Origin: Beroe forskalii
Taxonomy: Eukaryota; Ctenophora; Nuda; Beroida; Beroidae
Direction of reading: 5' to 3'
Length of the DNA stretch: 64,000 nucleotides
NCBI GenBank assembly: GCA_011033025.1
Contig: WFMF01000219.1
Coordinates: forward strand, 62,001 to 126,000
Numbering within the stretch: position 1 is the first letter of the stretch; each line of letters begins with the position of its first letter. Positions 11,001 through 22,304 of this stretch are shown one piece after another. Below the pieces are notes generated by a model. That model was given only the letters and a program-made list of their open reading frames with translations, was not told the DNA's origin and ran no database searches. The translations under genes were made by a program, and so were the position numbers.

Positions 11001-12798
11001 GACACGGATTAGAGGATAAACCGGAAAATGAGCTTGAAAATGATGTCAAGTTGCATGGGTCAGAAAATGAAGCTGAAATTGAAGAAGTAATTGAAACTGA
11101 TACTGAAACTGATGCAGGAAGTGATGCTGGAAGTGATGCTGAAACTGGTGCTGGAAGTGATGCAGGAAGTGATGCTGAAAGTGGGAGGGATGACCAGGAT
11201 GAAAACATGGCTGTGGATATGATTGGTATCAGCAGCACTATGATTCCAGCGGTGTGGTCTGAAGTATTGATGATTTTCTTAGCGGCATGCTTCATTCTGT
11301 GGTGATTTTACTAATCGCCAAAGCTTTTAACTTAGTAGCTTATATGCACTGGACGCCTTCAGTCAGATTTTGCAGAATGTGAAGAGAAGTAGAAAAAACT
11401 TTTAAAAACAATCGCTGACAACAGGAAATTTATTATTTAGAAGTTATTCTTATACGCAACTATTGTGTCAAATGTTGGTATATTCAAAGTGTCTTTCTCA
11501 ACACAACCCCAGAGTGATGGGCGTACTATTTTCAAAAGTATTGATTATTTTTCATGGATCATGAATCATGATTCATATGATTTATTCGTTAAAGAATTTA
11601 AGAATTACTTATTTAAGAATTATATTATGTAGATTTTAATGTTCACTCAAAATATGAACGTTTGTTCTTATCTTTTGTTTTACTTGTAAAACCCACAAAT
11701 TGACTCTTTTATTCAAGATGTCAACGTGTAATGTGGCATAAATGTAAACCAACCAAGTAAAAGATGATGAGGATAATAAAACTGTTGGAAATTGTAGATC
11801 AAACGATCATTCCTATGAAATATGAATACGCTAAAAACTTATCATGGGCGAGGGATCAAAATCAATTTCAGAAAAATAAATTTGTTAATTATATCACAGA
11901 TGTAATCGGGAAGTCGGGAGAGGGGGGGGTAAATTTACTGACTGGAAGGTTAAAATCCAATGACATTTGAAATGGAATGTTTTGAGTTCTGACCAGTTCC
12001 ACTGTTTCAGGGCATGTTTAAAGATGACTTAGCGTTCCGAGAGTACCTGGCCGAGAAAGCTAAACTGCCTGCCACTGCTAAAATAGTGGCTTCTTCCAAC
12101 AGTATCACGTGAGTGTGAAAAAAGGCTATTGTTTCTAAAGAGGAAATTACCAATTACTATGGTAACGAGTAGAAAATACCATGATAACAAGAGATTTGGT
12201 TTTTCGGAACTGTACATATAATCATTAATCAACAATCATGGGATGCCACTTTATAAAACTTAAGCTCATTAAATCCATTTATTTCCGCATGAAAGTTGTA
12301 AAATGTGCCTTTTCAGAGCTGAGTCGAAAGGGAAGCATTCTAGTTTTGATTCCTCAAAGTCCGGCATCAGCAGATCCAGCAGGTAACTGTCATGCGATGA
12401 TTGAACTCATCTTTTACCACTCATCTTTTACCACATGCGTTGATCAAAGAACTGAAATGAGTGACTTTGGGTGAAATTCCAAATCTGCAAGATGTCTTTT
12501 TGACATTTCATCGAAACAGTCAGACACTTTTTTCTGCCTATTTTCTCAAACCCACATGTAATCCCCTCCCCGCCGCAGCAAGTCACACCGCAGTGGAACA
12601 CGAGGAGGCGGTGGTGGGAGCAGGTCTAACTTTGACAGAACGCACCTGGTCAGTATCCACGAGAAAGTGCCCGTTCCCTCACGCAAGTTCAAGAGAAGGT
12701 CTGCCATACAGTCGTCCAGTACGGTACGACCTAGACCAAGTACAGCAGGATCGGGGCTGACGACTAGTATGAAGTCGGTTACGAGTGTCAAGAGTTAA
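5037..12798 (+). CDS. RGS22-like protein with three RGS-type segments, six exons
   Basis: Regulator of G-protein signalling family; RGS domains usually bind G-alpha subunits and speed GTP hydrolysis. Exons: 5037-7252, 7412-7501, 7662-7779, 12011-12108, 12317-12382 and 12579-12798. Phases agree throughout and give 935 residues with a TAA stop at 12796-12798. The N-terminal stretch around residues 18-50 (DELL..FVSLPTF) resembles the start of RGS22. RGS-like segments lie at about 285-356, 400-475 and 565-715, separated by a Glu-rich linker near 360-400. The C-terminal 100 residues are Ser/Arg-rich and low complexity. Vertebrate RGS22 is longer (about 1,260), so 5' exons may be missing: a possible acceptor (TTCTAG) sits directly before the ATG, and an in-frame stop lies at 5025. 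The third intron (7780-12010) encloses the VWC gene. The exact orthologue is less certain than the RGS family. Confidence 0.85.
7780..9103. other. Intron of the RGS22-like gene upstream of the VWC exon
   Basis: The first exon(s) of the nested VWC gene, including its signal peptide, should lie here if the gene is complete, because the large VWC exon begins with a clear acceptor (CCCGCAG) in phase 1. I could not identify a convincing signal-peptide exon. Confidence 0.4.
9104..11305 (+). CDS. Multi-VWC-domain protein with hydrophobic C-terminus; reading frame broken at three places
   Basis: Von Willebrand factor C modules are found in secreted or surface proteins that often bind BMP/TGF-beta ligands (chordin, kielin, crossveinless-2). 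A single large exon starts after CCCGCAG at 9103. About seven VWC modules follow, each with CxxCxC and a closing CCPxC, then three shorter Cys modules ending CCPVC or CCSSC. A Glu/Asp/Asn-rich segment with SDAGSDAE repeats and a hydrophobic tail (EVLMIFLAACFILW) look like a GPI-attachment or membrane signal. The frame breaks near 10282-10285 (an extra C in a C run fits), near 10638 (an extra A fits) and near 10690-10715 (frame returns). Homology continues across every break, so this is either an assembly indel problem or a young pseudogene. AATAAA occurs at 11775-11780. Nested in an RGS22-like intron, same strand. Start exon not found. Confidence 0.85.
11306..12010. other. 3' flank of the VWC gene within the RGS22-like intron
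   Basis: AT-rich. Contains a candidate poly(A) signal AATAAA at 11775-11780, 470 bp past the VWC stop codon. No other feature seen. Confidence 0.4.
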
Positions 12799-13126
12799 CC
12801 CCTGACTCAAGATATCTAGTAAGAATTAAGCTTGAGCTAGAACTTGATTTATGAGGTGAAATGTCGGGGATTTAATTGAAACTTTTCAGAGTAATTTGTT
12901 TAATGTTTTGTCAGGATTGTAGGTATATTGTACAGTAATGTATATAGTGGGTTTATAGTGATAGATGGTGTAATAATTTATTTAAAATCACTGTATGCAA
13001 TGAACTAAATTTAATGTACATAAGGGATTTAAATCAAATTTCATATTTGATAGCACGTAGACACATGGTTCTATGCGACAGTCAAGTACCAACGTTTTTA
13101 TTTTATTGCTTTCCAAATTTCCCGAG

Positions 13127-13208
13127 GACGAGGTGGCCGAGTGGTTAAGGCGATGGACTGCTAATCCATTGGGCAATGCCCGCGTGGGTTCGAATCCCAT
13201 CCTCGTCG
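13127..13208 (+). tRNA. tRNA-Ser (anticodon GCT)
   Basis: A complete 82-nt serine tRNA. The acceptor stem is GACGAGG paired with CCTCGTC, with discriminator G at 13208. The D arm (TGGCCGAGTGG) also serves as the A box. The anticodon loop CTGCTAA places GCT at 13160-13162, reading AGC/AGU serine codons. A long variable arm (GGGCAATGCCC), typical of serine tRNAs, is present, and the T arm GGTTCGAATCC matches the B box consensus. No intron and no encoded CCA, as expected in a eukaryotic nuclear genome. It lies 330 bp past the RGS22-like stop codon. Confidence 0.97.
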
Positions 13209-16200
13209 ATGTTTTGTGCACTGCACAAATATTACTGTGAATGTGATTGTTTTCTATGTTATCAGATGCATGATTTGTGATTTTGATGTAAATAATTGAG
13301 TATATCATCGCCAAATTTCACTGAATCGATGAAGCTGATGTTATTAATCGTTATTAATGATTACCATTGAAAAAAGTATTTGATAGTTGATCAATGAATT
13401 TCTGTTTCCTTGCTTTGCGTCTTTTACATTTCATGGAAAACCTTTTCGGCGTTCATTGTCGAAGTAAGTAAGGGAATCATCACAACATAATTGTTGTCGG
13501 CTGTCGCAAAATGATGGATCGTTAAACTAGGCTATTGTTATGTGCCATAAAGCCGCTCTTGCAATGATATCCTCCACACTTTCGCATAGGAGGCCATTCC
13601 AAGAAATAGAATGCGGTGCCACTATAATTTCATCATTGTTACACTAATCATCATTATTATTTGTTACTATTGAAGTTCTTATATACTTAGATTAATTTGA
13701 TTTGATAGAGTTGCTATGTCCCTGTCGCCAACATGTCTGATAATTTCTATGATTACAAGCATGCTATAATTCATTACCATTACAGGATTCTAGTATGTCG
13801 CGTCATGTAACAACTCATCCTCAAGTTCTTCTTCTTAGAGTTTGGCGGTTACCATGGTAACACAAGGTAAGAATGACTTTAACATGGTTCTTAAATTAAA
13901 TTACCGAAATACTGTTGTTCCTACTCCCACGTCTTTTGTGAAGTACGGGACTAATTACATTCCTGTCCATTTTGCGGGGAGTAACATTTCAGCTGTGATT
14001 TTCTTAACGAGCCAACTTTCCTCTTTTGGAACTTAAATTAGATTGGTGGGCATGGTTCTTGTTGTGGTAACATAGCGTTTATTGTGTCATTAGCTACGCA
14101 TAAACCAACATGAAAGGACAATGTCGTGTATGGAACGCGCGAACTCAGATTTCAAAGGCTGTGAAGAAAGCAAAAAAGGTTGATCATAAAACCGCGGTTT
14201 CGCGCGCCGCGCCGCGCGCGCGGCCTATGCGCGCCGCGCCGATGGAATTGTGTACTTTTCTTTCTGATTTGACCAATCTTTCAGGTATCCTGCAATGTTT
14301 GACAGGATAGGTACGAGTTAGACGAATGGTGCTTGGAACATTCATTGTAACGGGATGAGATGAACCTCGACTTTCTCAAGGTATAGCTCTTGATTGTATG
14401 TTCTACTTGACTGCAATACATTGAACTTTAACAGCGTTACAGTAGAGCGGTAGGAAGTTGACGTTCGTGATCGTTTAAATCGTATTCAAACGTCCTTGAC
14501 AATACCCAGATTATGACTGCGCGTAATTAGTGTGGTGTGTGAGCAGTTAGAATGCAACGCCTCATCTGTCTGAAATTATGTGGCGTGCAATGATTTGATA
14601 ACATTTGGCATGGACTTATTATCCTAATTTACCACCGACTCAGATGAGCTGCACCCCAATGTGGGTAACAATAAGTTTGTAAATGTTAATTTGGGTACCT
14701 GTCGGGCGTCGATCTCCTGTTTAATGGAGTCATTCTAAGTGTTCTATGGTGTGAAAACAATTGGGGGAGGGGTTCGTTGGATTCAGTATCGGTCTACAGA
14801 GTCGACTGTTATTTCAGATGAACTGCAAAAACTCTATCTTTTTTGGAATGATTTAATCAATTTGATTGCCGTACTGTGTGTACGGATTCTCTTCCATCTC
14901 TTTAGTATCCATCCATTCTTGTTACCTACGATTTGCTTAGAATAATGAGACATCAGTCAGAGTCATCTCTCAATTTTCCTCCCTAACTATGATTGGTGTA
15001 ACTAATTCTCCAATATGCGACTCAGGAAGCAATATCTACTGATCAATTGACCATCCGAGCTTCTCAACTCTCAATTCCGAGTACATGTAATTATCCCTGA
15101 GTATGCTCGTTAGTGTAAAATGAGAATCATTAGGGTGTACTATATTATCCGTATTATTAACCTTAACTTATAAAGCTAGGGCCATTACAATATATAAGGG
15201 CAATTCTAGTGCTATCGCCGTAATTACCCATTGTGTACAAGTGTAGTTAGAACTATGGCTGTATGTTACTGCCTGAAACCTCCCTTCTATACCCCTACAA
15301 TTTGTATAAATCCTTGCTGAATCATGCTGTGTAGTGTGTAGGATGAAGACGATTATAGCACGTGCTATGTGAAAGGTTCCGACCAAACACCACTCGTGTC
15401 AACCATTATATCTTAAAGAGTGAAGACCAACCAAGACTGTTTCTCTGTGTGGCTAATCCAACACTTACACTATAAATGAGGTTGTGAGTTGACTGGCACC
15501 GTGTAGTATTTACATGCGATCTTCTAATTGAGAAGTGGTGCCGAACTTCCTAATAGCTATTATTTTGAATCGTATGATCTGCAATTTGCATGTACATTTG
15601 TCTCCTTTTGTGTGATACGGAGCAAATTTTCAATTTACTCTGACGTTTCTTTTCCGTTGTTGAGATTTGATTTTGATGCATTCTTTGTCTTCCAATTTAA
15701 CCTTGACAATTAAATCGCATCTTCACAGTTGTTTGCTTGAATTTTGCTGTCAGAACATTGCTTTTCTTTGAAAGTTTGAAATCGACCTACGACATTCTAT
15801 CAGTTACTGAAATTTCTACCTAATTTAAACTCCAAAGTTGTCTACGATGATCCAGAATGGTCTTATTTACACGGCAGCTCAAGACGAAACTGCAACTCAA
15901 TTAACAGCAACTATTGGCTACTGTGAGTAATGAGAAAATTCTAAACATCGTATATTTTGCTTTGAAATGCACATTTATTGACTGATAACCAAAAAGATTG
16001 AGGAGTATCTTCATGGTGATTTGTGATATATAAATCATAGTGAATGTGACTTTGGCATCATCGATAAATGTTTTACCCAGGTGTTCAGAGGTCGGTGGTT
16101 ATTATCTACAATATTATGCCCTCCATCAGAACAGAGAATATCAGTGCACCAGCGGCGTAATGTGACTTTTCCATCTCCCCCCTGTTAAAGATGATCCCGA

Positions 16201-18028
16201 GAAATTATTTCTTCATGAAAAGGGGCCAAGAGAAGATACAAATTAGCTCCCGTCACTATTTCTTCCAATAGAACTTTCAGTTTGCACAATTCGTTGGTAC
16301 CCTGCTAACACTCATTCTACTCACTTCAATGATTGTTCATTGGAATGATTGTTTCACTGAAGGATCGAACAATGAACGTTCGCTCAAAATTCTTCCAAGA
16401 AAACTCGAAAGGTACATCAACTTGTCAGCGTTTCTTTCATAGGTCAAGGTGAAACTAAAACGAAGTAAGACGAAAAAATTGGGGACAAAGTTACGCTAAA
16501 TTATTTTCAATCATCATTCGGTCCGGCTGTTCAAAACGTGGTTATCGCGTTAGCATTATTTGGAATTAATTTCCATATAATCATCTGCCATATTATTATT
16601 AAATTTTAATCCAGCTGTGATTTCGATCAGTTTTGCAATCATTCATTTTCCGATTTCTGTTTTTATTGCATTTTTTGTATTTTTTCGGTTATTTGTTCGA
16701 AGTTATTTGCAGTTATTTGATAATCATTTTCAATTCCAATTATTGGTAATCAATGAAAGCTAACTCTGTGCCTCCTTCAGTTTCATCCACCTCCTTCTCA
16801 CCCTCAGTTCCCTATTATTCCTCACTTGAATTCTCGTATGAGGGAGAATTATACGCGGGAAACCATATAATCCGGTGGTCAAACCGTCTAGAAAGATAGA
16901 TAGTCTGAGACTGCCTAGTTTTGCAGTCATCGTAAATATATTCGATACTTTGGATTTCAATAAGATCCCCACAGAGCTCTGCCACTGGTTAAGAGCGGGG
17001 TGAGAAAATCTGAGTTTTAGATTATTTGTTCAAACCAGCAGACTGATGGCGGCCCGGAAATTAGATCGAAATGAAATGTTTCAGTTTAATCGACTGTTGC
17101 TCCCTTATTTGGTTCCAATCTACTATCCGCTTCCTTCGAGAGTGGTTACAGCGCGGTCTGGTAAATGGTAGGGGAATTGAATCCGGGTCAGTCGAATTTA
17201 TTAAAGAACATACGGCTGGGTTGACGCACAGGGCTCTTTAGTGTATCAAATTAAAATTTCTCCCTGGGCTTCGGTTGGGGGGGTTATGTAATTCGGGAAG
17301 TGGGATTAGACGGAGGAATTGGGATTTGATGGGGGCTTCGAATTTTGACGCGGGTTAAATTGTCATTGGAATCTGGGAATAGGACATCGACTATAACTTC
17401 TTTGTGTTTATATAAACCATAGGCTCAAATACCCACTACCTAATTGATAATCCAAGTGGTCAGAGTTAGCTCTTAAACATTATCTGGGGTTTTACAAACG
17501 CTGCATGACTTTTCAATCGATATCTGTGTTGGAGGTGCAGCTTTATTTCCCTAGTATGAAATTAAATAAATTCAAGTATAATTGGAATGAAATGAATTAT
17601 CAGCGTGCGTTGGTCCCTGAAAGTAGGGGTACTGCAGTCTATTTCACATATTGGATTGCAAATATCATCAGAATCCCTCACTGTTGGCACACCACTTATT
17701 ATGATCAAATATCGAACATTAGGCACCTCAATGCCACCAATTTGTCATGTTAAACTATGGTAGATACTGCAATCTTTTCGTCTAGCAATCCCACTCAATG
17801 TTGTTCTGCCTATCTTTCTTAATCTCGCGCGATCTGAAATTGGCGGGAATTGAATGAAGTTTATTTGCACGTTCCACTCACCCCATGGTACTTGTTTTCA
17901 GTGCACCCTGATATATCAGATTAGATTCCAACAGAGGAATTCAACAAGAGAGTCCTGAACAATAACAACACTGCAAACTACCGAGTAATGACTGGTGAAA
18001 ACACCCCCAGAAAAGACAGACATCGGAA
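13209..18028. other. Long stretch without a recognised gene
   Basis: No gene could be supported in these 4.8 kb. A GC-rich patch at about 14195-14240 (GCGCGCCGCGCC-type runs) resembles the cores of the CpG-rich foldbacks elsewhere. The rest is AT-rich with stops in all frames. Confidence 0.5.
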
Positions 18029-18074
18029 TTGATGTCATCAATTCATCATTCTAAACCTTGATGATGACTTCATC
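18029..18074. mobile_element. CRE-type mini-element, decayed copy
   Basis: Reads TTGATGTCATCAATTCATCA, then TTCTAAACCTTGATGATGAC. This is the family consensus with both TGACGTCA sites mutated. Confidence 0.6.
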
Positions 18075-18758
18075 GATCAGACGGATCAGATCTACTTGAT
18101 GTTTGTGTGACATCATGATATTACGACACACTGTCAGAAGATGGGTGAGTTGAAATGCAGTTCTTGTGGTGTGTCTTGTTCTGTTGAAGTTCATGGTGCA
18201 ATAACTGCAAAGTATGCATTTATTTATTTGTTTGTCTCTGTTTGTTTATCTGTCTGTTCGTGTTTATTTGTCTGTTCGTGTTTATTTGTCTAAAAATGGT
18301 GCTGTTCGGTATAGATTCATGGCAAAAGTTGTATGTTTTCTTCAAGGTGAAATCATTATACCTCGTTAACTTTGTGGCATGTGTACGGTGGCTGATACTT
18401 GTACCTTATATGGGTTAATTTGATGGTATAATTTACAGCTAACTTTTCACGGCCGTGTTGGAAAATGTTCTTTGGCCTGATACGGATTTAATTATCGTTT
18501 GCCCAGTGTAGGCTGCCCAGCCCTATTTTTCATCTTCAATTTTAACGATGCCCTGAACATTATATTTCGTAAATTTTGAAGTTTGTTGCTTCATTATAAC
18601 TGGTCTCTCTACCATAGCTGGTCACCAAGATCAATTCCACAAACTTCGTGATATAGGTGGAATGTCCAGCTTACAAAGGTTTAACATTTCAAAAGAGGTG
18701 ATGTGAAATGATATGTAAATGATCCACTACCACACTCCTCTATACTTGAAATGAAAAA

Positions 18759-18825
18759 TAGGCGGTTTGTTACTATCAATTACCAGCTTTAAACCCTGAT
18801 AATTACACCTTTCAAAACCCGCCTA
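18759..18825. mobile_element. CRE-type mini-element, 67 bp copy with both ends
   Basis: TAGGCGGTTTG at the left and the inverse AAAACCCGCCTA at the right, so TA dinucleotides abut both GGCGG/CCGCC ends. The core reads TTTAAACCCTGATAATTAC, with the TGACGTCA site decayed. Exactly 67 bp, the same length as the copy at 42267-42333. Confidence 0.8.
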
Positions 18826-19023
18826 CTATCTGTGATTAACTCATTAAATACCCTTGAATTATAATTAAAACTCTAATATATCTGCACCTCCCCTACTGAG
18901 CGTGTTTTTACTGCAATAGTTTACATTACACCTTTCAATGAGCTGTGTTTATACTTCCTGCACTGGAAAATAGATGGTTCACTGTCATCAGTTGGGTCAT
19001 ATTGTTTACCCGGAGCGCTGGAA

Positions 19024-19080
19024 GGTTCGACCAATCAGAGCGCGGGGTTTGTGTGATACTTCGCGCTCATTGGTCGAGCC
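19024..19080. repeat. Short hairpin with CCAAT motifs
   Basis: Left arm GGTTCGACCAATCAGAGCGCG and right arm CGCGCTCATTGGTCGAGCC are near-inverse. Each arm contains CCAAT/ATTGG. It could be a decayed inverted-repeat element or a promoter fragment; no gene is attached. Confidence 0.55.
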
Positions 19081-20175
19081 ATAGTGTGCTTTGGGAAAAT
19101 TGATACCCCGTCGACTCTAACAATTTCGTCACTCTCAAATGCCAAGTTTTTGCGGGCGACGTTTTTTGTGGAGGAGCTGATCTCGATTGAAATTGAAAAC
19201 TCCTTCTTCTTTGTTTAATCATAATGTCGTTATTCTGACATTGGGATGTTTTGTTAAGACCGGTTATCAGGGTTTTGAGTTGAAAGAATCTCATGATTGA
19301 CACGAATATTTTGAATATTCTTTCTTTAGAATTTTAATTTGTAGGGATCATAGTTCGTTCGCCGTTGGTGGTGAAATGGAGCCGGCGACCCGTTTTCCAT
19401 CATAAATTGCTTTAAACCATTATGATTGCGTCATTTTCCAATGCTACCCATGATTCTAGAATGAGACTGTCTGTAGAAACAAGAGACTCATGTCCATGAA
19501 CGTTAGGCCATCAGCAAAACCAATCAAATTATTTCGTATTTTAGGAAATTCCAGAATTCTTGGATACTCGAAGTATCAATACATTTCACATCCTGTTAGC
19601 AATACAGCGCAATGCTTATTATTTGTCTTTAGTTGGATGATCTTGGAACTTATAGGGTGTCTGATTAGAAATTGAATAGAAATACCATTTGCTGTGAGTA
19701 CGAGATTGTTTTGCAGCTTATTTTAATTACATTGTTGCTGCTGTTTAGTCTGTCCACTCTTTTAACCTGCTTCAACTTCAAATCAAGCGACATTTAATTT
19801 TAGTTGTTTTAGTTCTATTTGGTGAGACTTGAGTCCTCAAGTTAGGGAGGAAAAAGTGGTATCAGAATGCTGTCAGAGTGAGTATATTGGTTTCAATTTT
19901 AATCTGTATCTGAGTAGACTGGAGTAAACTTTTGGGTGTCCAGTGAGCTGGTGTCAGTGTAGATGGTGTCGACATGAGCTGGTGTCAGCATGAGCTGGTG
20001 TCAGAGTGATCTGATCTCTCAAGACACAAACTACTCTCGCATATAATCGTATACAACTCATAACCACCCCCAGCTAACTAATGCTTCGCCGTTAATCGAG
20101 CGAGTATGTGTGTTTTTCACGTCATGATTTGTATAATAAAACTAAAGGCTATGTGCGGCAAATACGCGACATATT

Positions 20176-20235
20176 GCGTCATCAATTCCCCACTTTAATC
20201 CATGATAATGACGTCATTCTAGGCCGCCTTATAAG
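20176..20235. mobile_element. CRE-type mini-element
   Basis: Core GCGTCATCAATTCCCCACTT, then TAATCCATGATAATGACGTC and a right end GGCCGCCTTA close to the CCGCCTA terminus of the family. Confidence 0.75.
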
Positions 20236-20646
20236 TCGTGAGGAGGCTAAATATATACCAGTAAAGGTGGGGGAGAGCTCATAACAAACAAATATGGGAA
20301 GTTTTATATATATTCACAAAGATGAATCATCCTTTTTCCGTAATCACTACTTATAACGCGCGGGACTTCATTATATTTAGTACAATTATAATTGCTTCGG
20401 AGCTCCGTGCAGTTGATCGTCATTTTGTAAGAGATAGTAGTCTCCCCCTCTTCAATTTGGTCTTTAAAATCTTTTCCCAGTTTTCCAGTTCTTGATAAAT
20501 CGTGTTTGTAAATTAATTCGATTTAAAACTAAATATATCCACCACTCATATTCCATCTCTCTGGAAATTTATTCCGAATAATCCGAAGTCATTACTTCAT
20601 AGTATATATTTTCATCTCATTTTCTCATTTTTCACTTCATATTATA

Positions 20647-22294
20647 CACCACCAAAACCGTTGGACGGTTGGTCTAGTAACCCCCCGCTGGTTTGGATGT
20701 GATCAGCCCATTTTGTCTCTTTTCAGGTTCCGTTGTCACATCCAAACCCGCGGGGGGTTACTAGACCAACCGTCCAACGGTTTTGGTGGTGATATCTTGA
20801 CAGATGTATGTAGTTTGAACCCATGTTACTTGCCCAAAGGCAGTTTGGACACACGTAACTTGCCCTCACGTAGTCCGAACCCACGTTACTAGCCTTCACG
20901 CAAGTCTAACCCACGCAACTTACCCAGACGAAGTCCCAAACTACTTTATTCTACTAGAATTGATATATTTCTTAATTTCTACAAATCGTCCACGTGAACT
21001 CACGTGCTTAAATATAGCAACCAGATCTAATTTCACGTGCATAAGTCGTACTTGAACTCATTTCAACGTAAACAAGTCAAAAATCCCATGTAAATATCAA
21101 TTTCTTCAAATCCCCTTAGTTTCTACAAAACGTCCGTGTGTACTCACGTGCTGAAATATGGCAACCAGATCTAATTTCACGTGCATTAGTCGTATTTAAA
21201 CTCATTTCAAGATAATCAAGTCGAAAATCCCGTGTAAATATCAATTTCTTTAAATCCCCTAATTTCTACAAAACGTCCGTGTGTACTCACGTGCTGAAGT
21301 ATAGCACATGCATCTTATTTTATGTGCATTAGTCGTATTTGAACTCATTTCAACATAATCAAGTCGAAAATCCCGTGTAAATATAACACAAATCCCCTAA
21401 TTTCTACAAACCGTCCGCGTGAACTCACAAATTCACTATTTCATCGTATTTCCCACATTTAGTAACTACGAGACATGAAGAAACCATTATTAGTTCACCA
21501 TTGTATCACAGAATAGGGCTACAGTACAATTTTTCGTCATAAACGCAATTTCAACCATTTTGCGGCTCAATTTTTAGAGGCTTAACATAACGACATTTTT
21601 CGACTGATCACCTTGAAACTATTTTTATAGCTAAATCTCGAGGTCTAAAAGCAAAATATCGACGTAAAACATTATCCGATGAAAACTCTCTGAGTTAGAG
21701 ATGTTCAAAGTAGTGCAAAATAGCGTTTTATCGCAAAATACGTTATTTTAGTGGTTTTACGCGATTTTGATGACGTCATCACAGCACCAAAAAAGACTCA
21801 AACCAATTTCCCATATAGCCTATCAAGCAATTCCGCCTTAGTAGAACATACTTTGACCGGTCTCATCTCGAGATACGTTGTACATCTCACTCGTTTAAGT
21901 TTTGACCCATAATTTGGAAATCGATTTTTCACCGTACCTTAGAAAATCGCGTATATCTCGATGAAAAATCGAGGTAGCCCGATGATCCGTATGATTTTCT
22001 GGAAGCTCTTTAAATTTCCAACTAACGATTTTCCAACATTTTTGAGCTATCTCCATTCCTTCTTGGTGAAAAATGCGCACAAAGATGACCTAAAAAAGAA
22101 GTAAAATTTCGCTAAGTTGATGACGTCATAGTGACGTGAAAATGACGTCACCAGATCTTCTCTTATAGCCTATAACATTTTCCCATCTTAGATCAACAAA
22201 ACCTGACCTCGATCATGGCTCTACCATTTCCCGTTCTTGAGATCTCGGCTTTATAACTTTGCTCCTAATTATCATGATCTATCTTATTATATAT
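20647..22294. repeat. Composite repeat unit 1: hairpin, tandem array, unique body
   Basis: Starts with a 145 bp hairpin (20647-20791) whose arms of about 55 bp begin CACCACCAAAACCGTTGG and contain GGTCTAGTAACCCCCCGC. Next come ATATCTTGACAGATGTA, short degenerate repeats (TTGGACACACGTAACTTGCC type), then 138-144 bp tandem monomers at about 20952-21420 (TTTCTACAAA.CGTCC at 20976, 21120, 21263 and 21401). A non-coding body of about 850 bp ends near CTTTGCTCCTAATTATCATGAT. The same order of parts recurs immediately downstream. The arrangement (hairpin, internal satellite, conserved flank) resembles non-autonomous Helitron/Helentron-type elements carrying satellite monomers; that assignment is inference. 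Confidence 0.75.
20952..21420. repeat. Satellite-like monomers, 138-144 bp
   Basis: About three and a half monomers. Each full monomer carries two CACGTG palindromes (CTCACGTGCTGAA and TTTCACGTGCATTAG). The same monomers occur in unit 2 at about 22741-22985. Confidence 0.85.
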
Positions 22295-22304
22295 TATTAT
22301 TATA

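Noticed and set aside
10819..11295. 158-codon serine-rich frame on the minus strand
   Set aside because: Antisense shadow of the Asp/Glu-rich segment of the VWC gene.
15847..15922. ATG-led stretch ending in a GTGAGT donor, a possible first exon
   Set aside because: No hydrophobic leader, no partner exon in phase, no homology that I can see.
20952..21420. CRISPR array
   Set aside because: The repeats are 138-144 bp tandem monomers without short spacers, in a eukaryotic genome.
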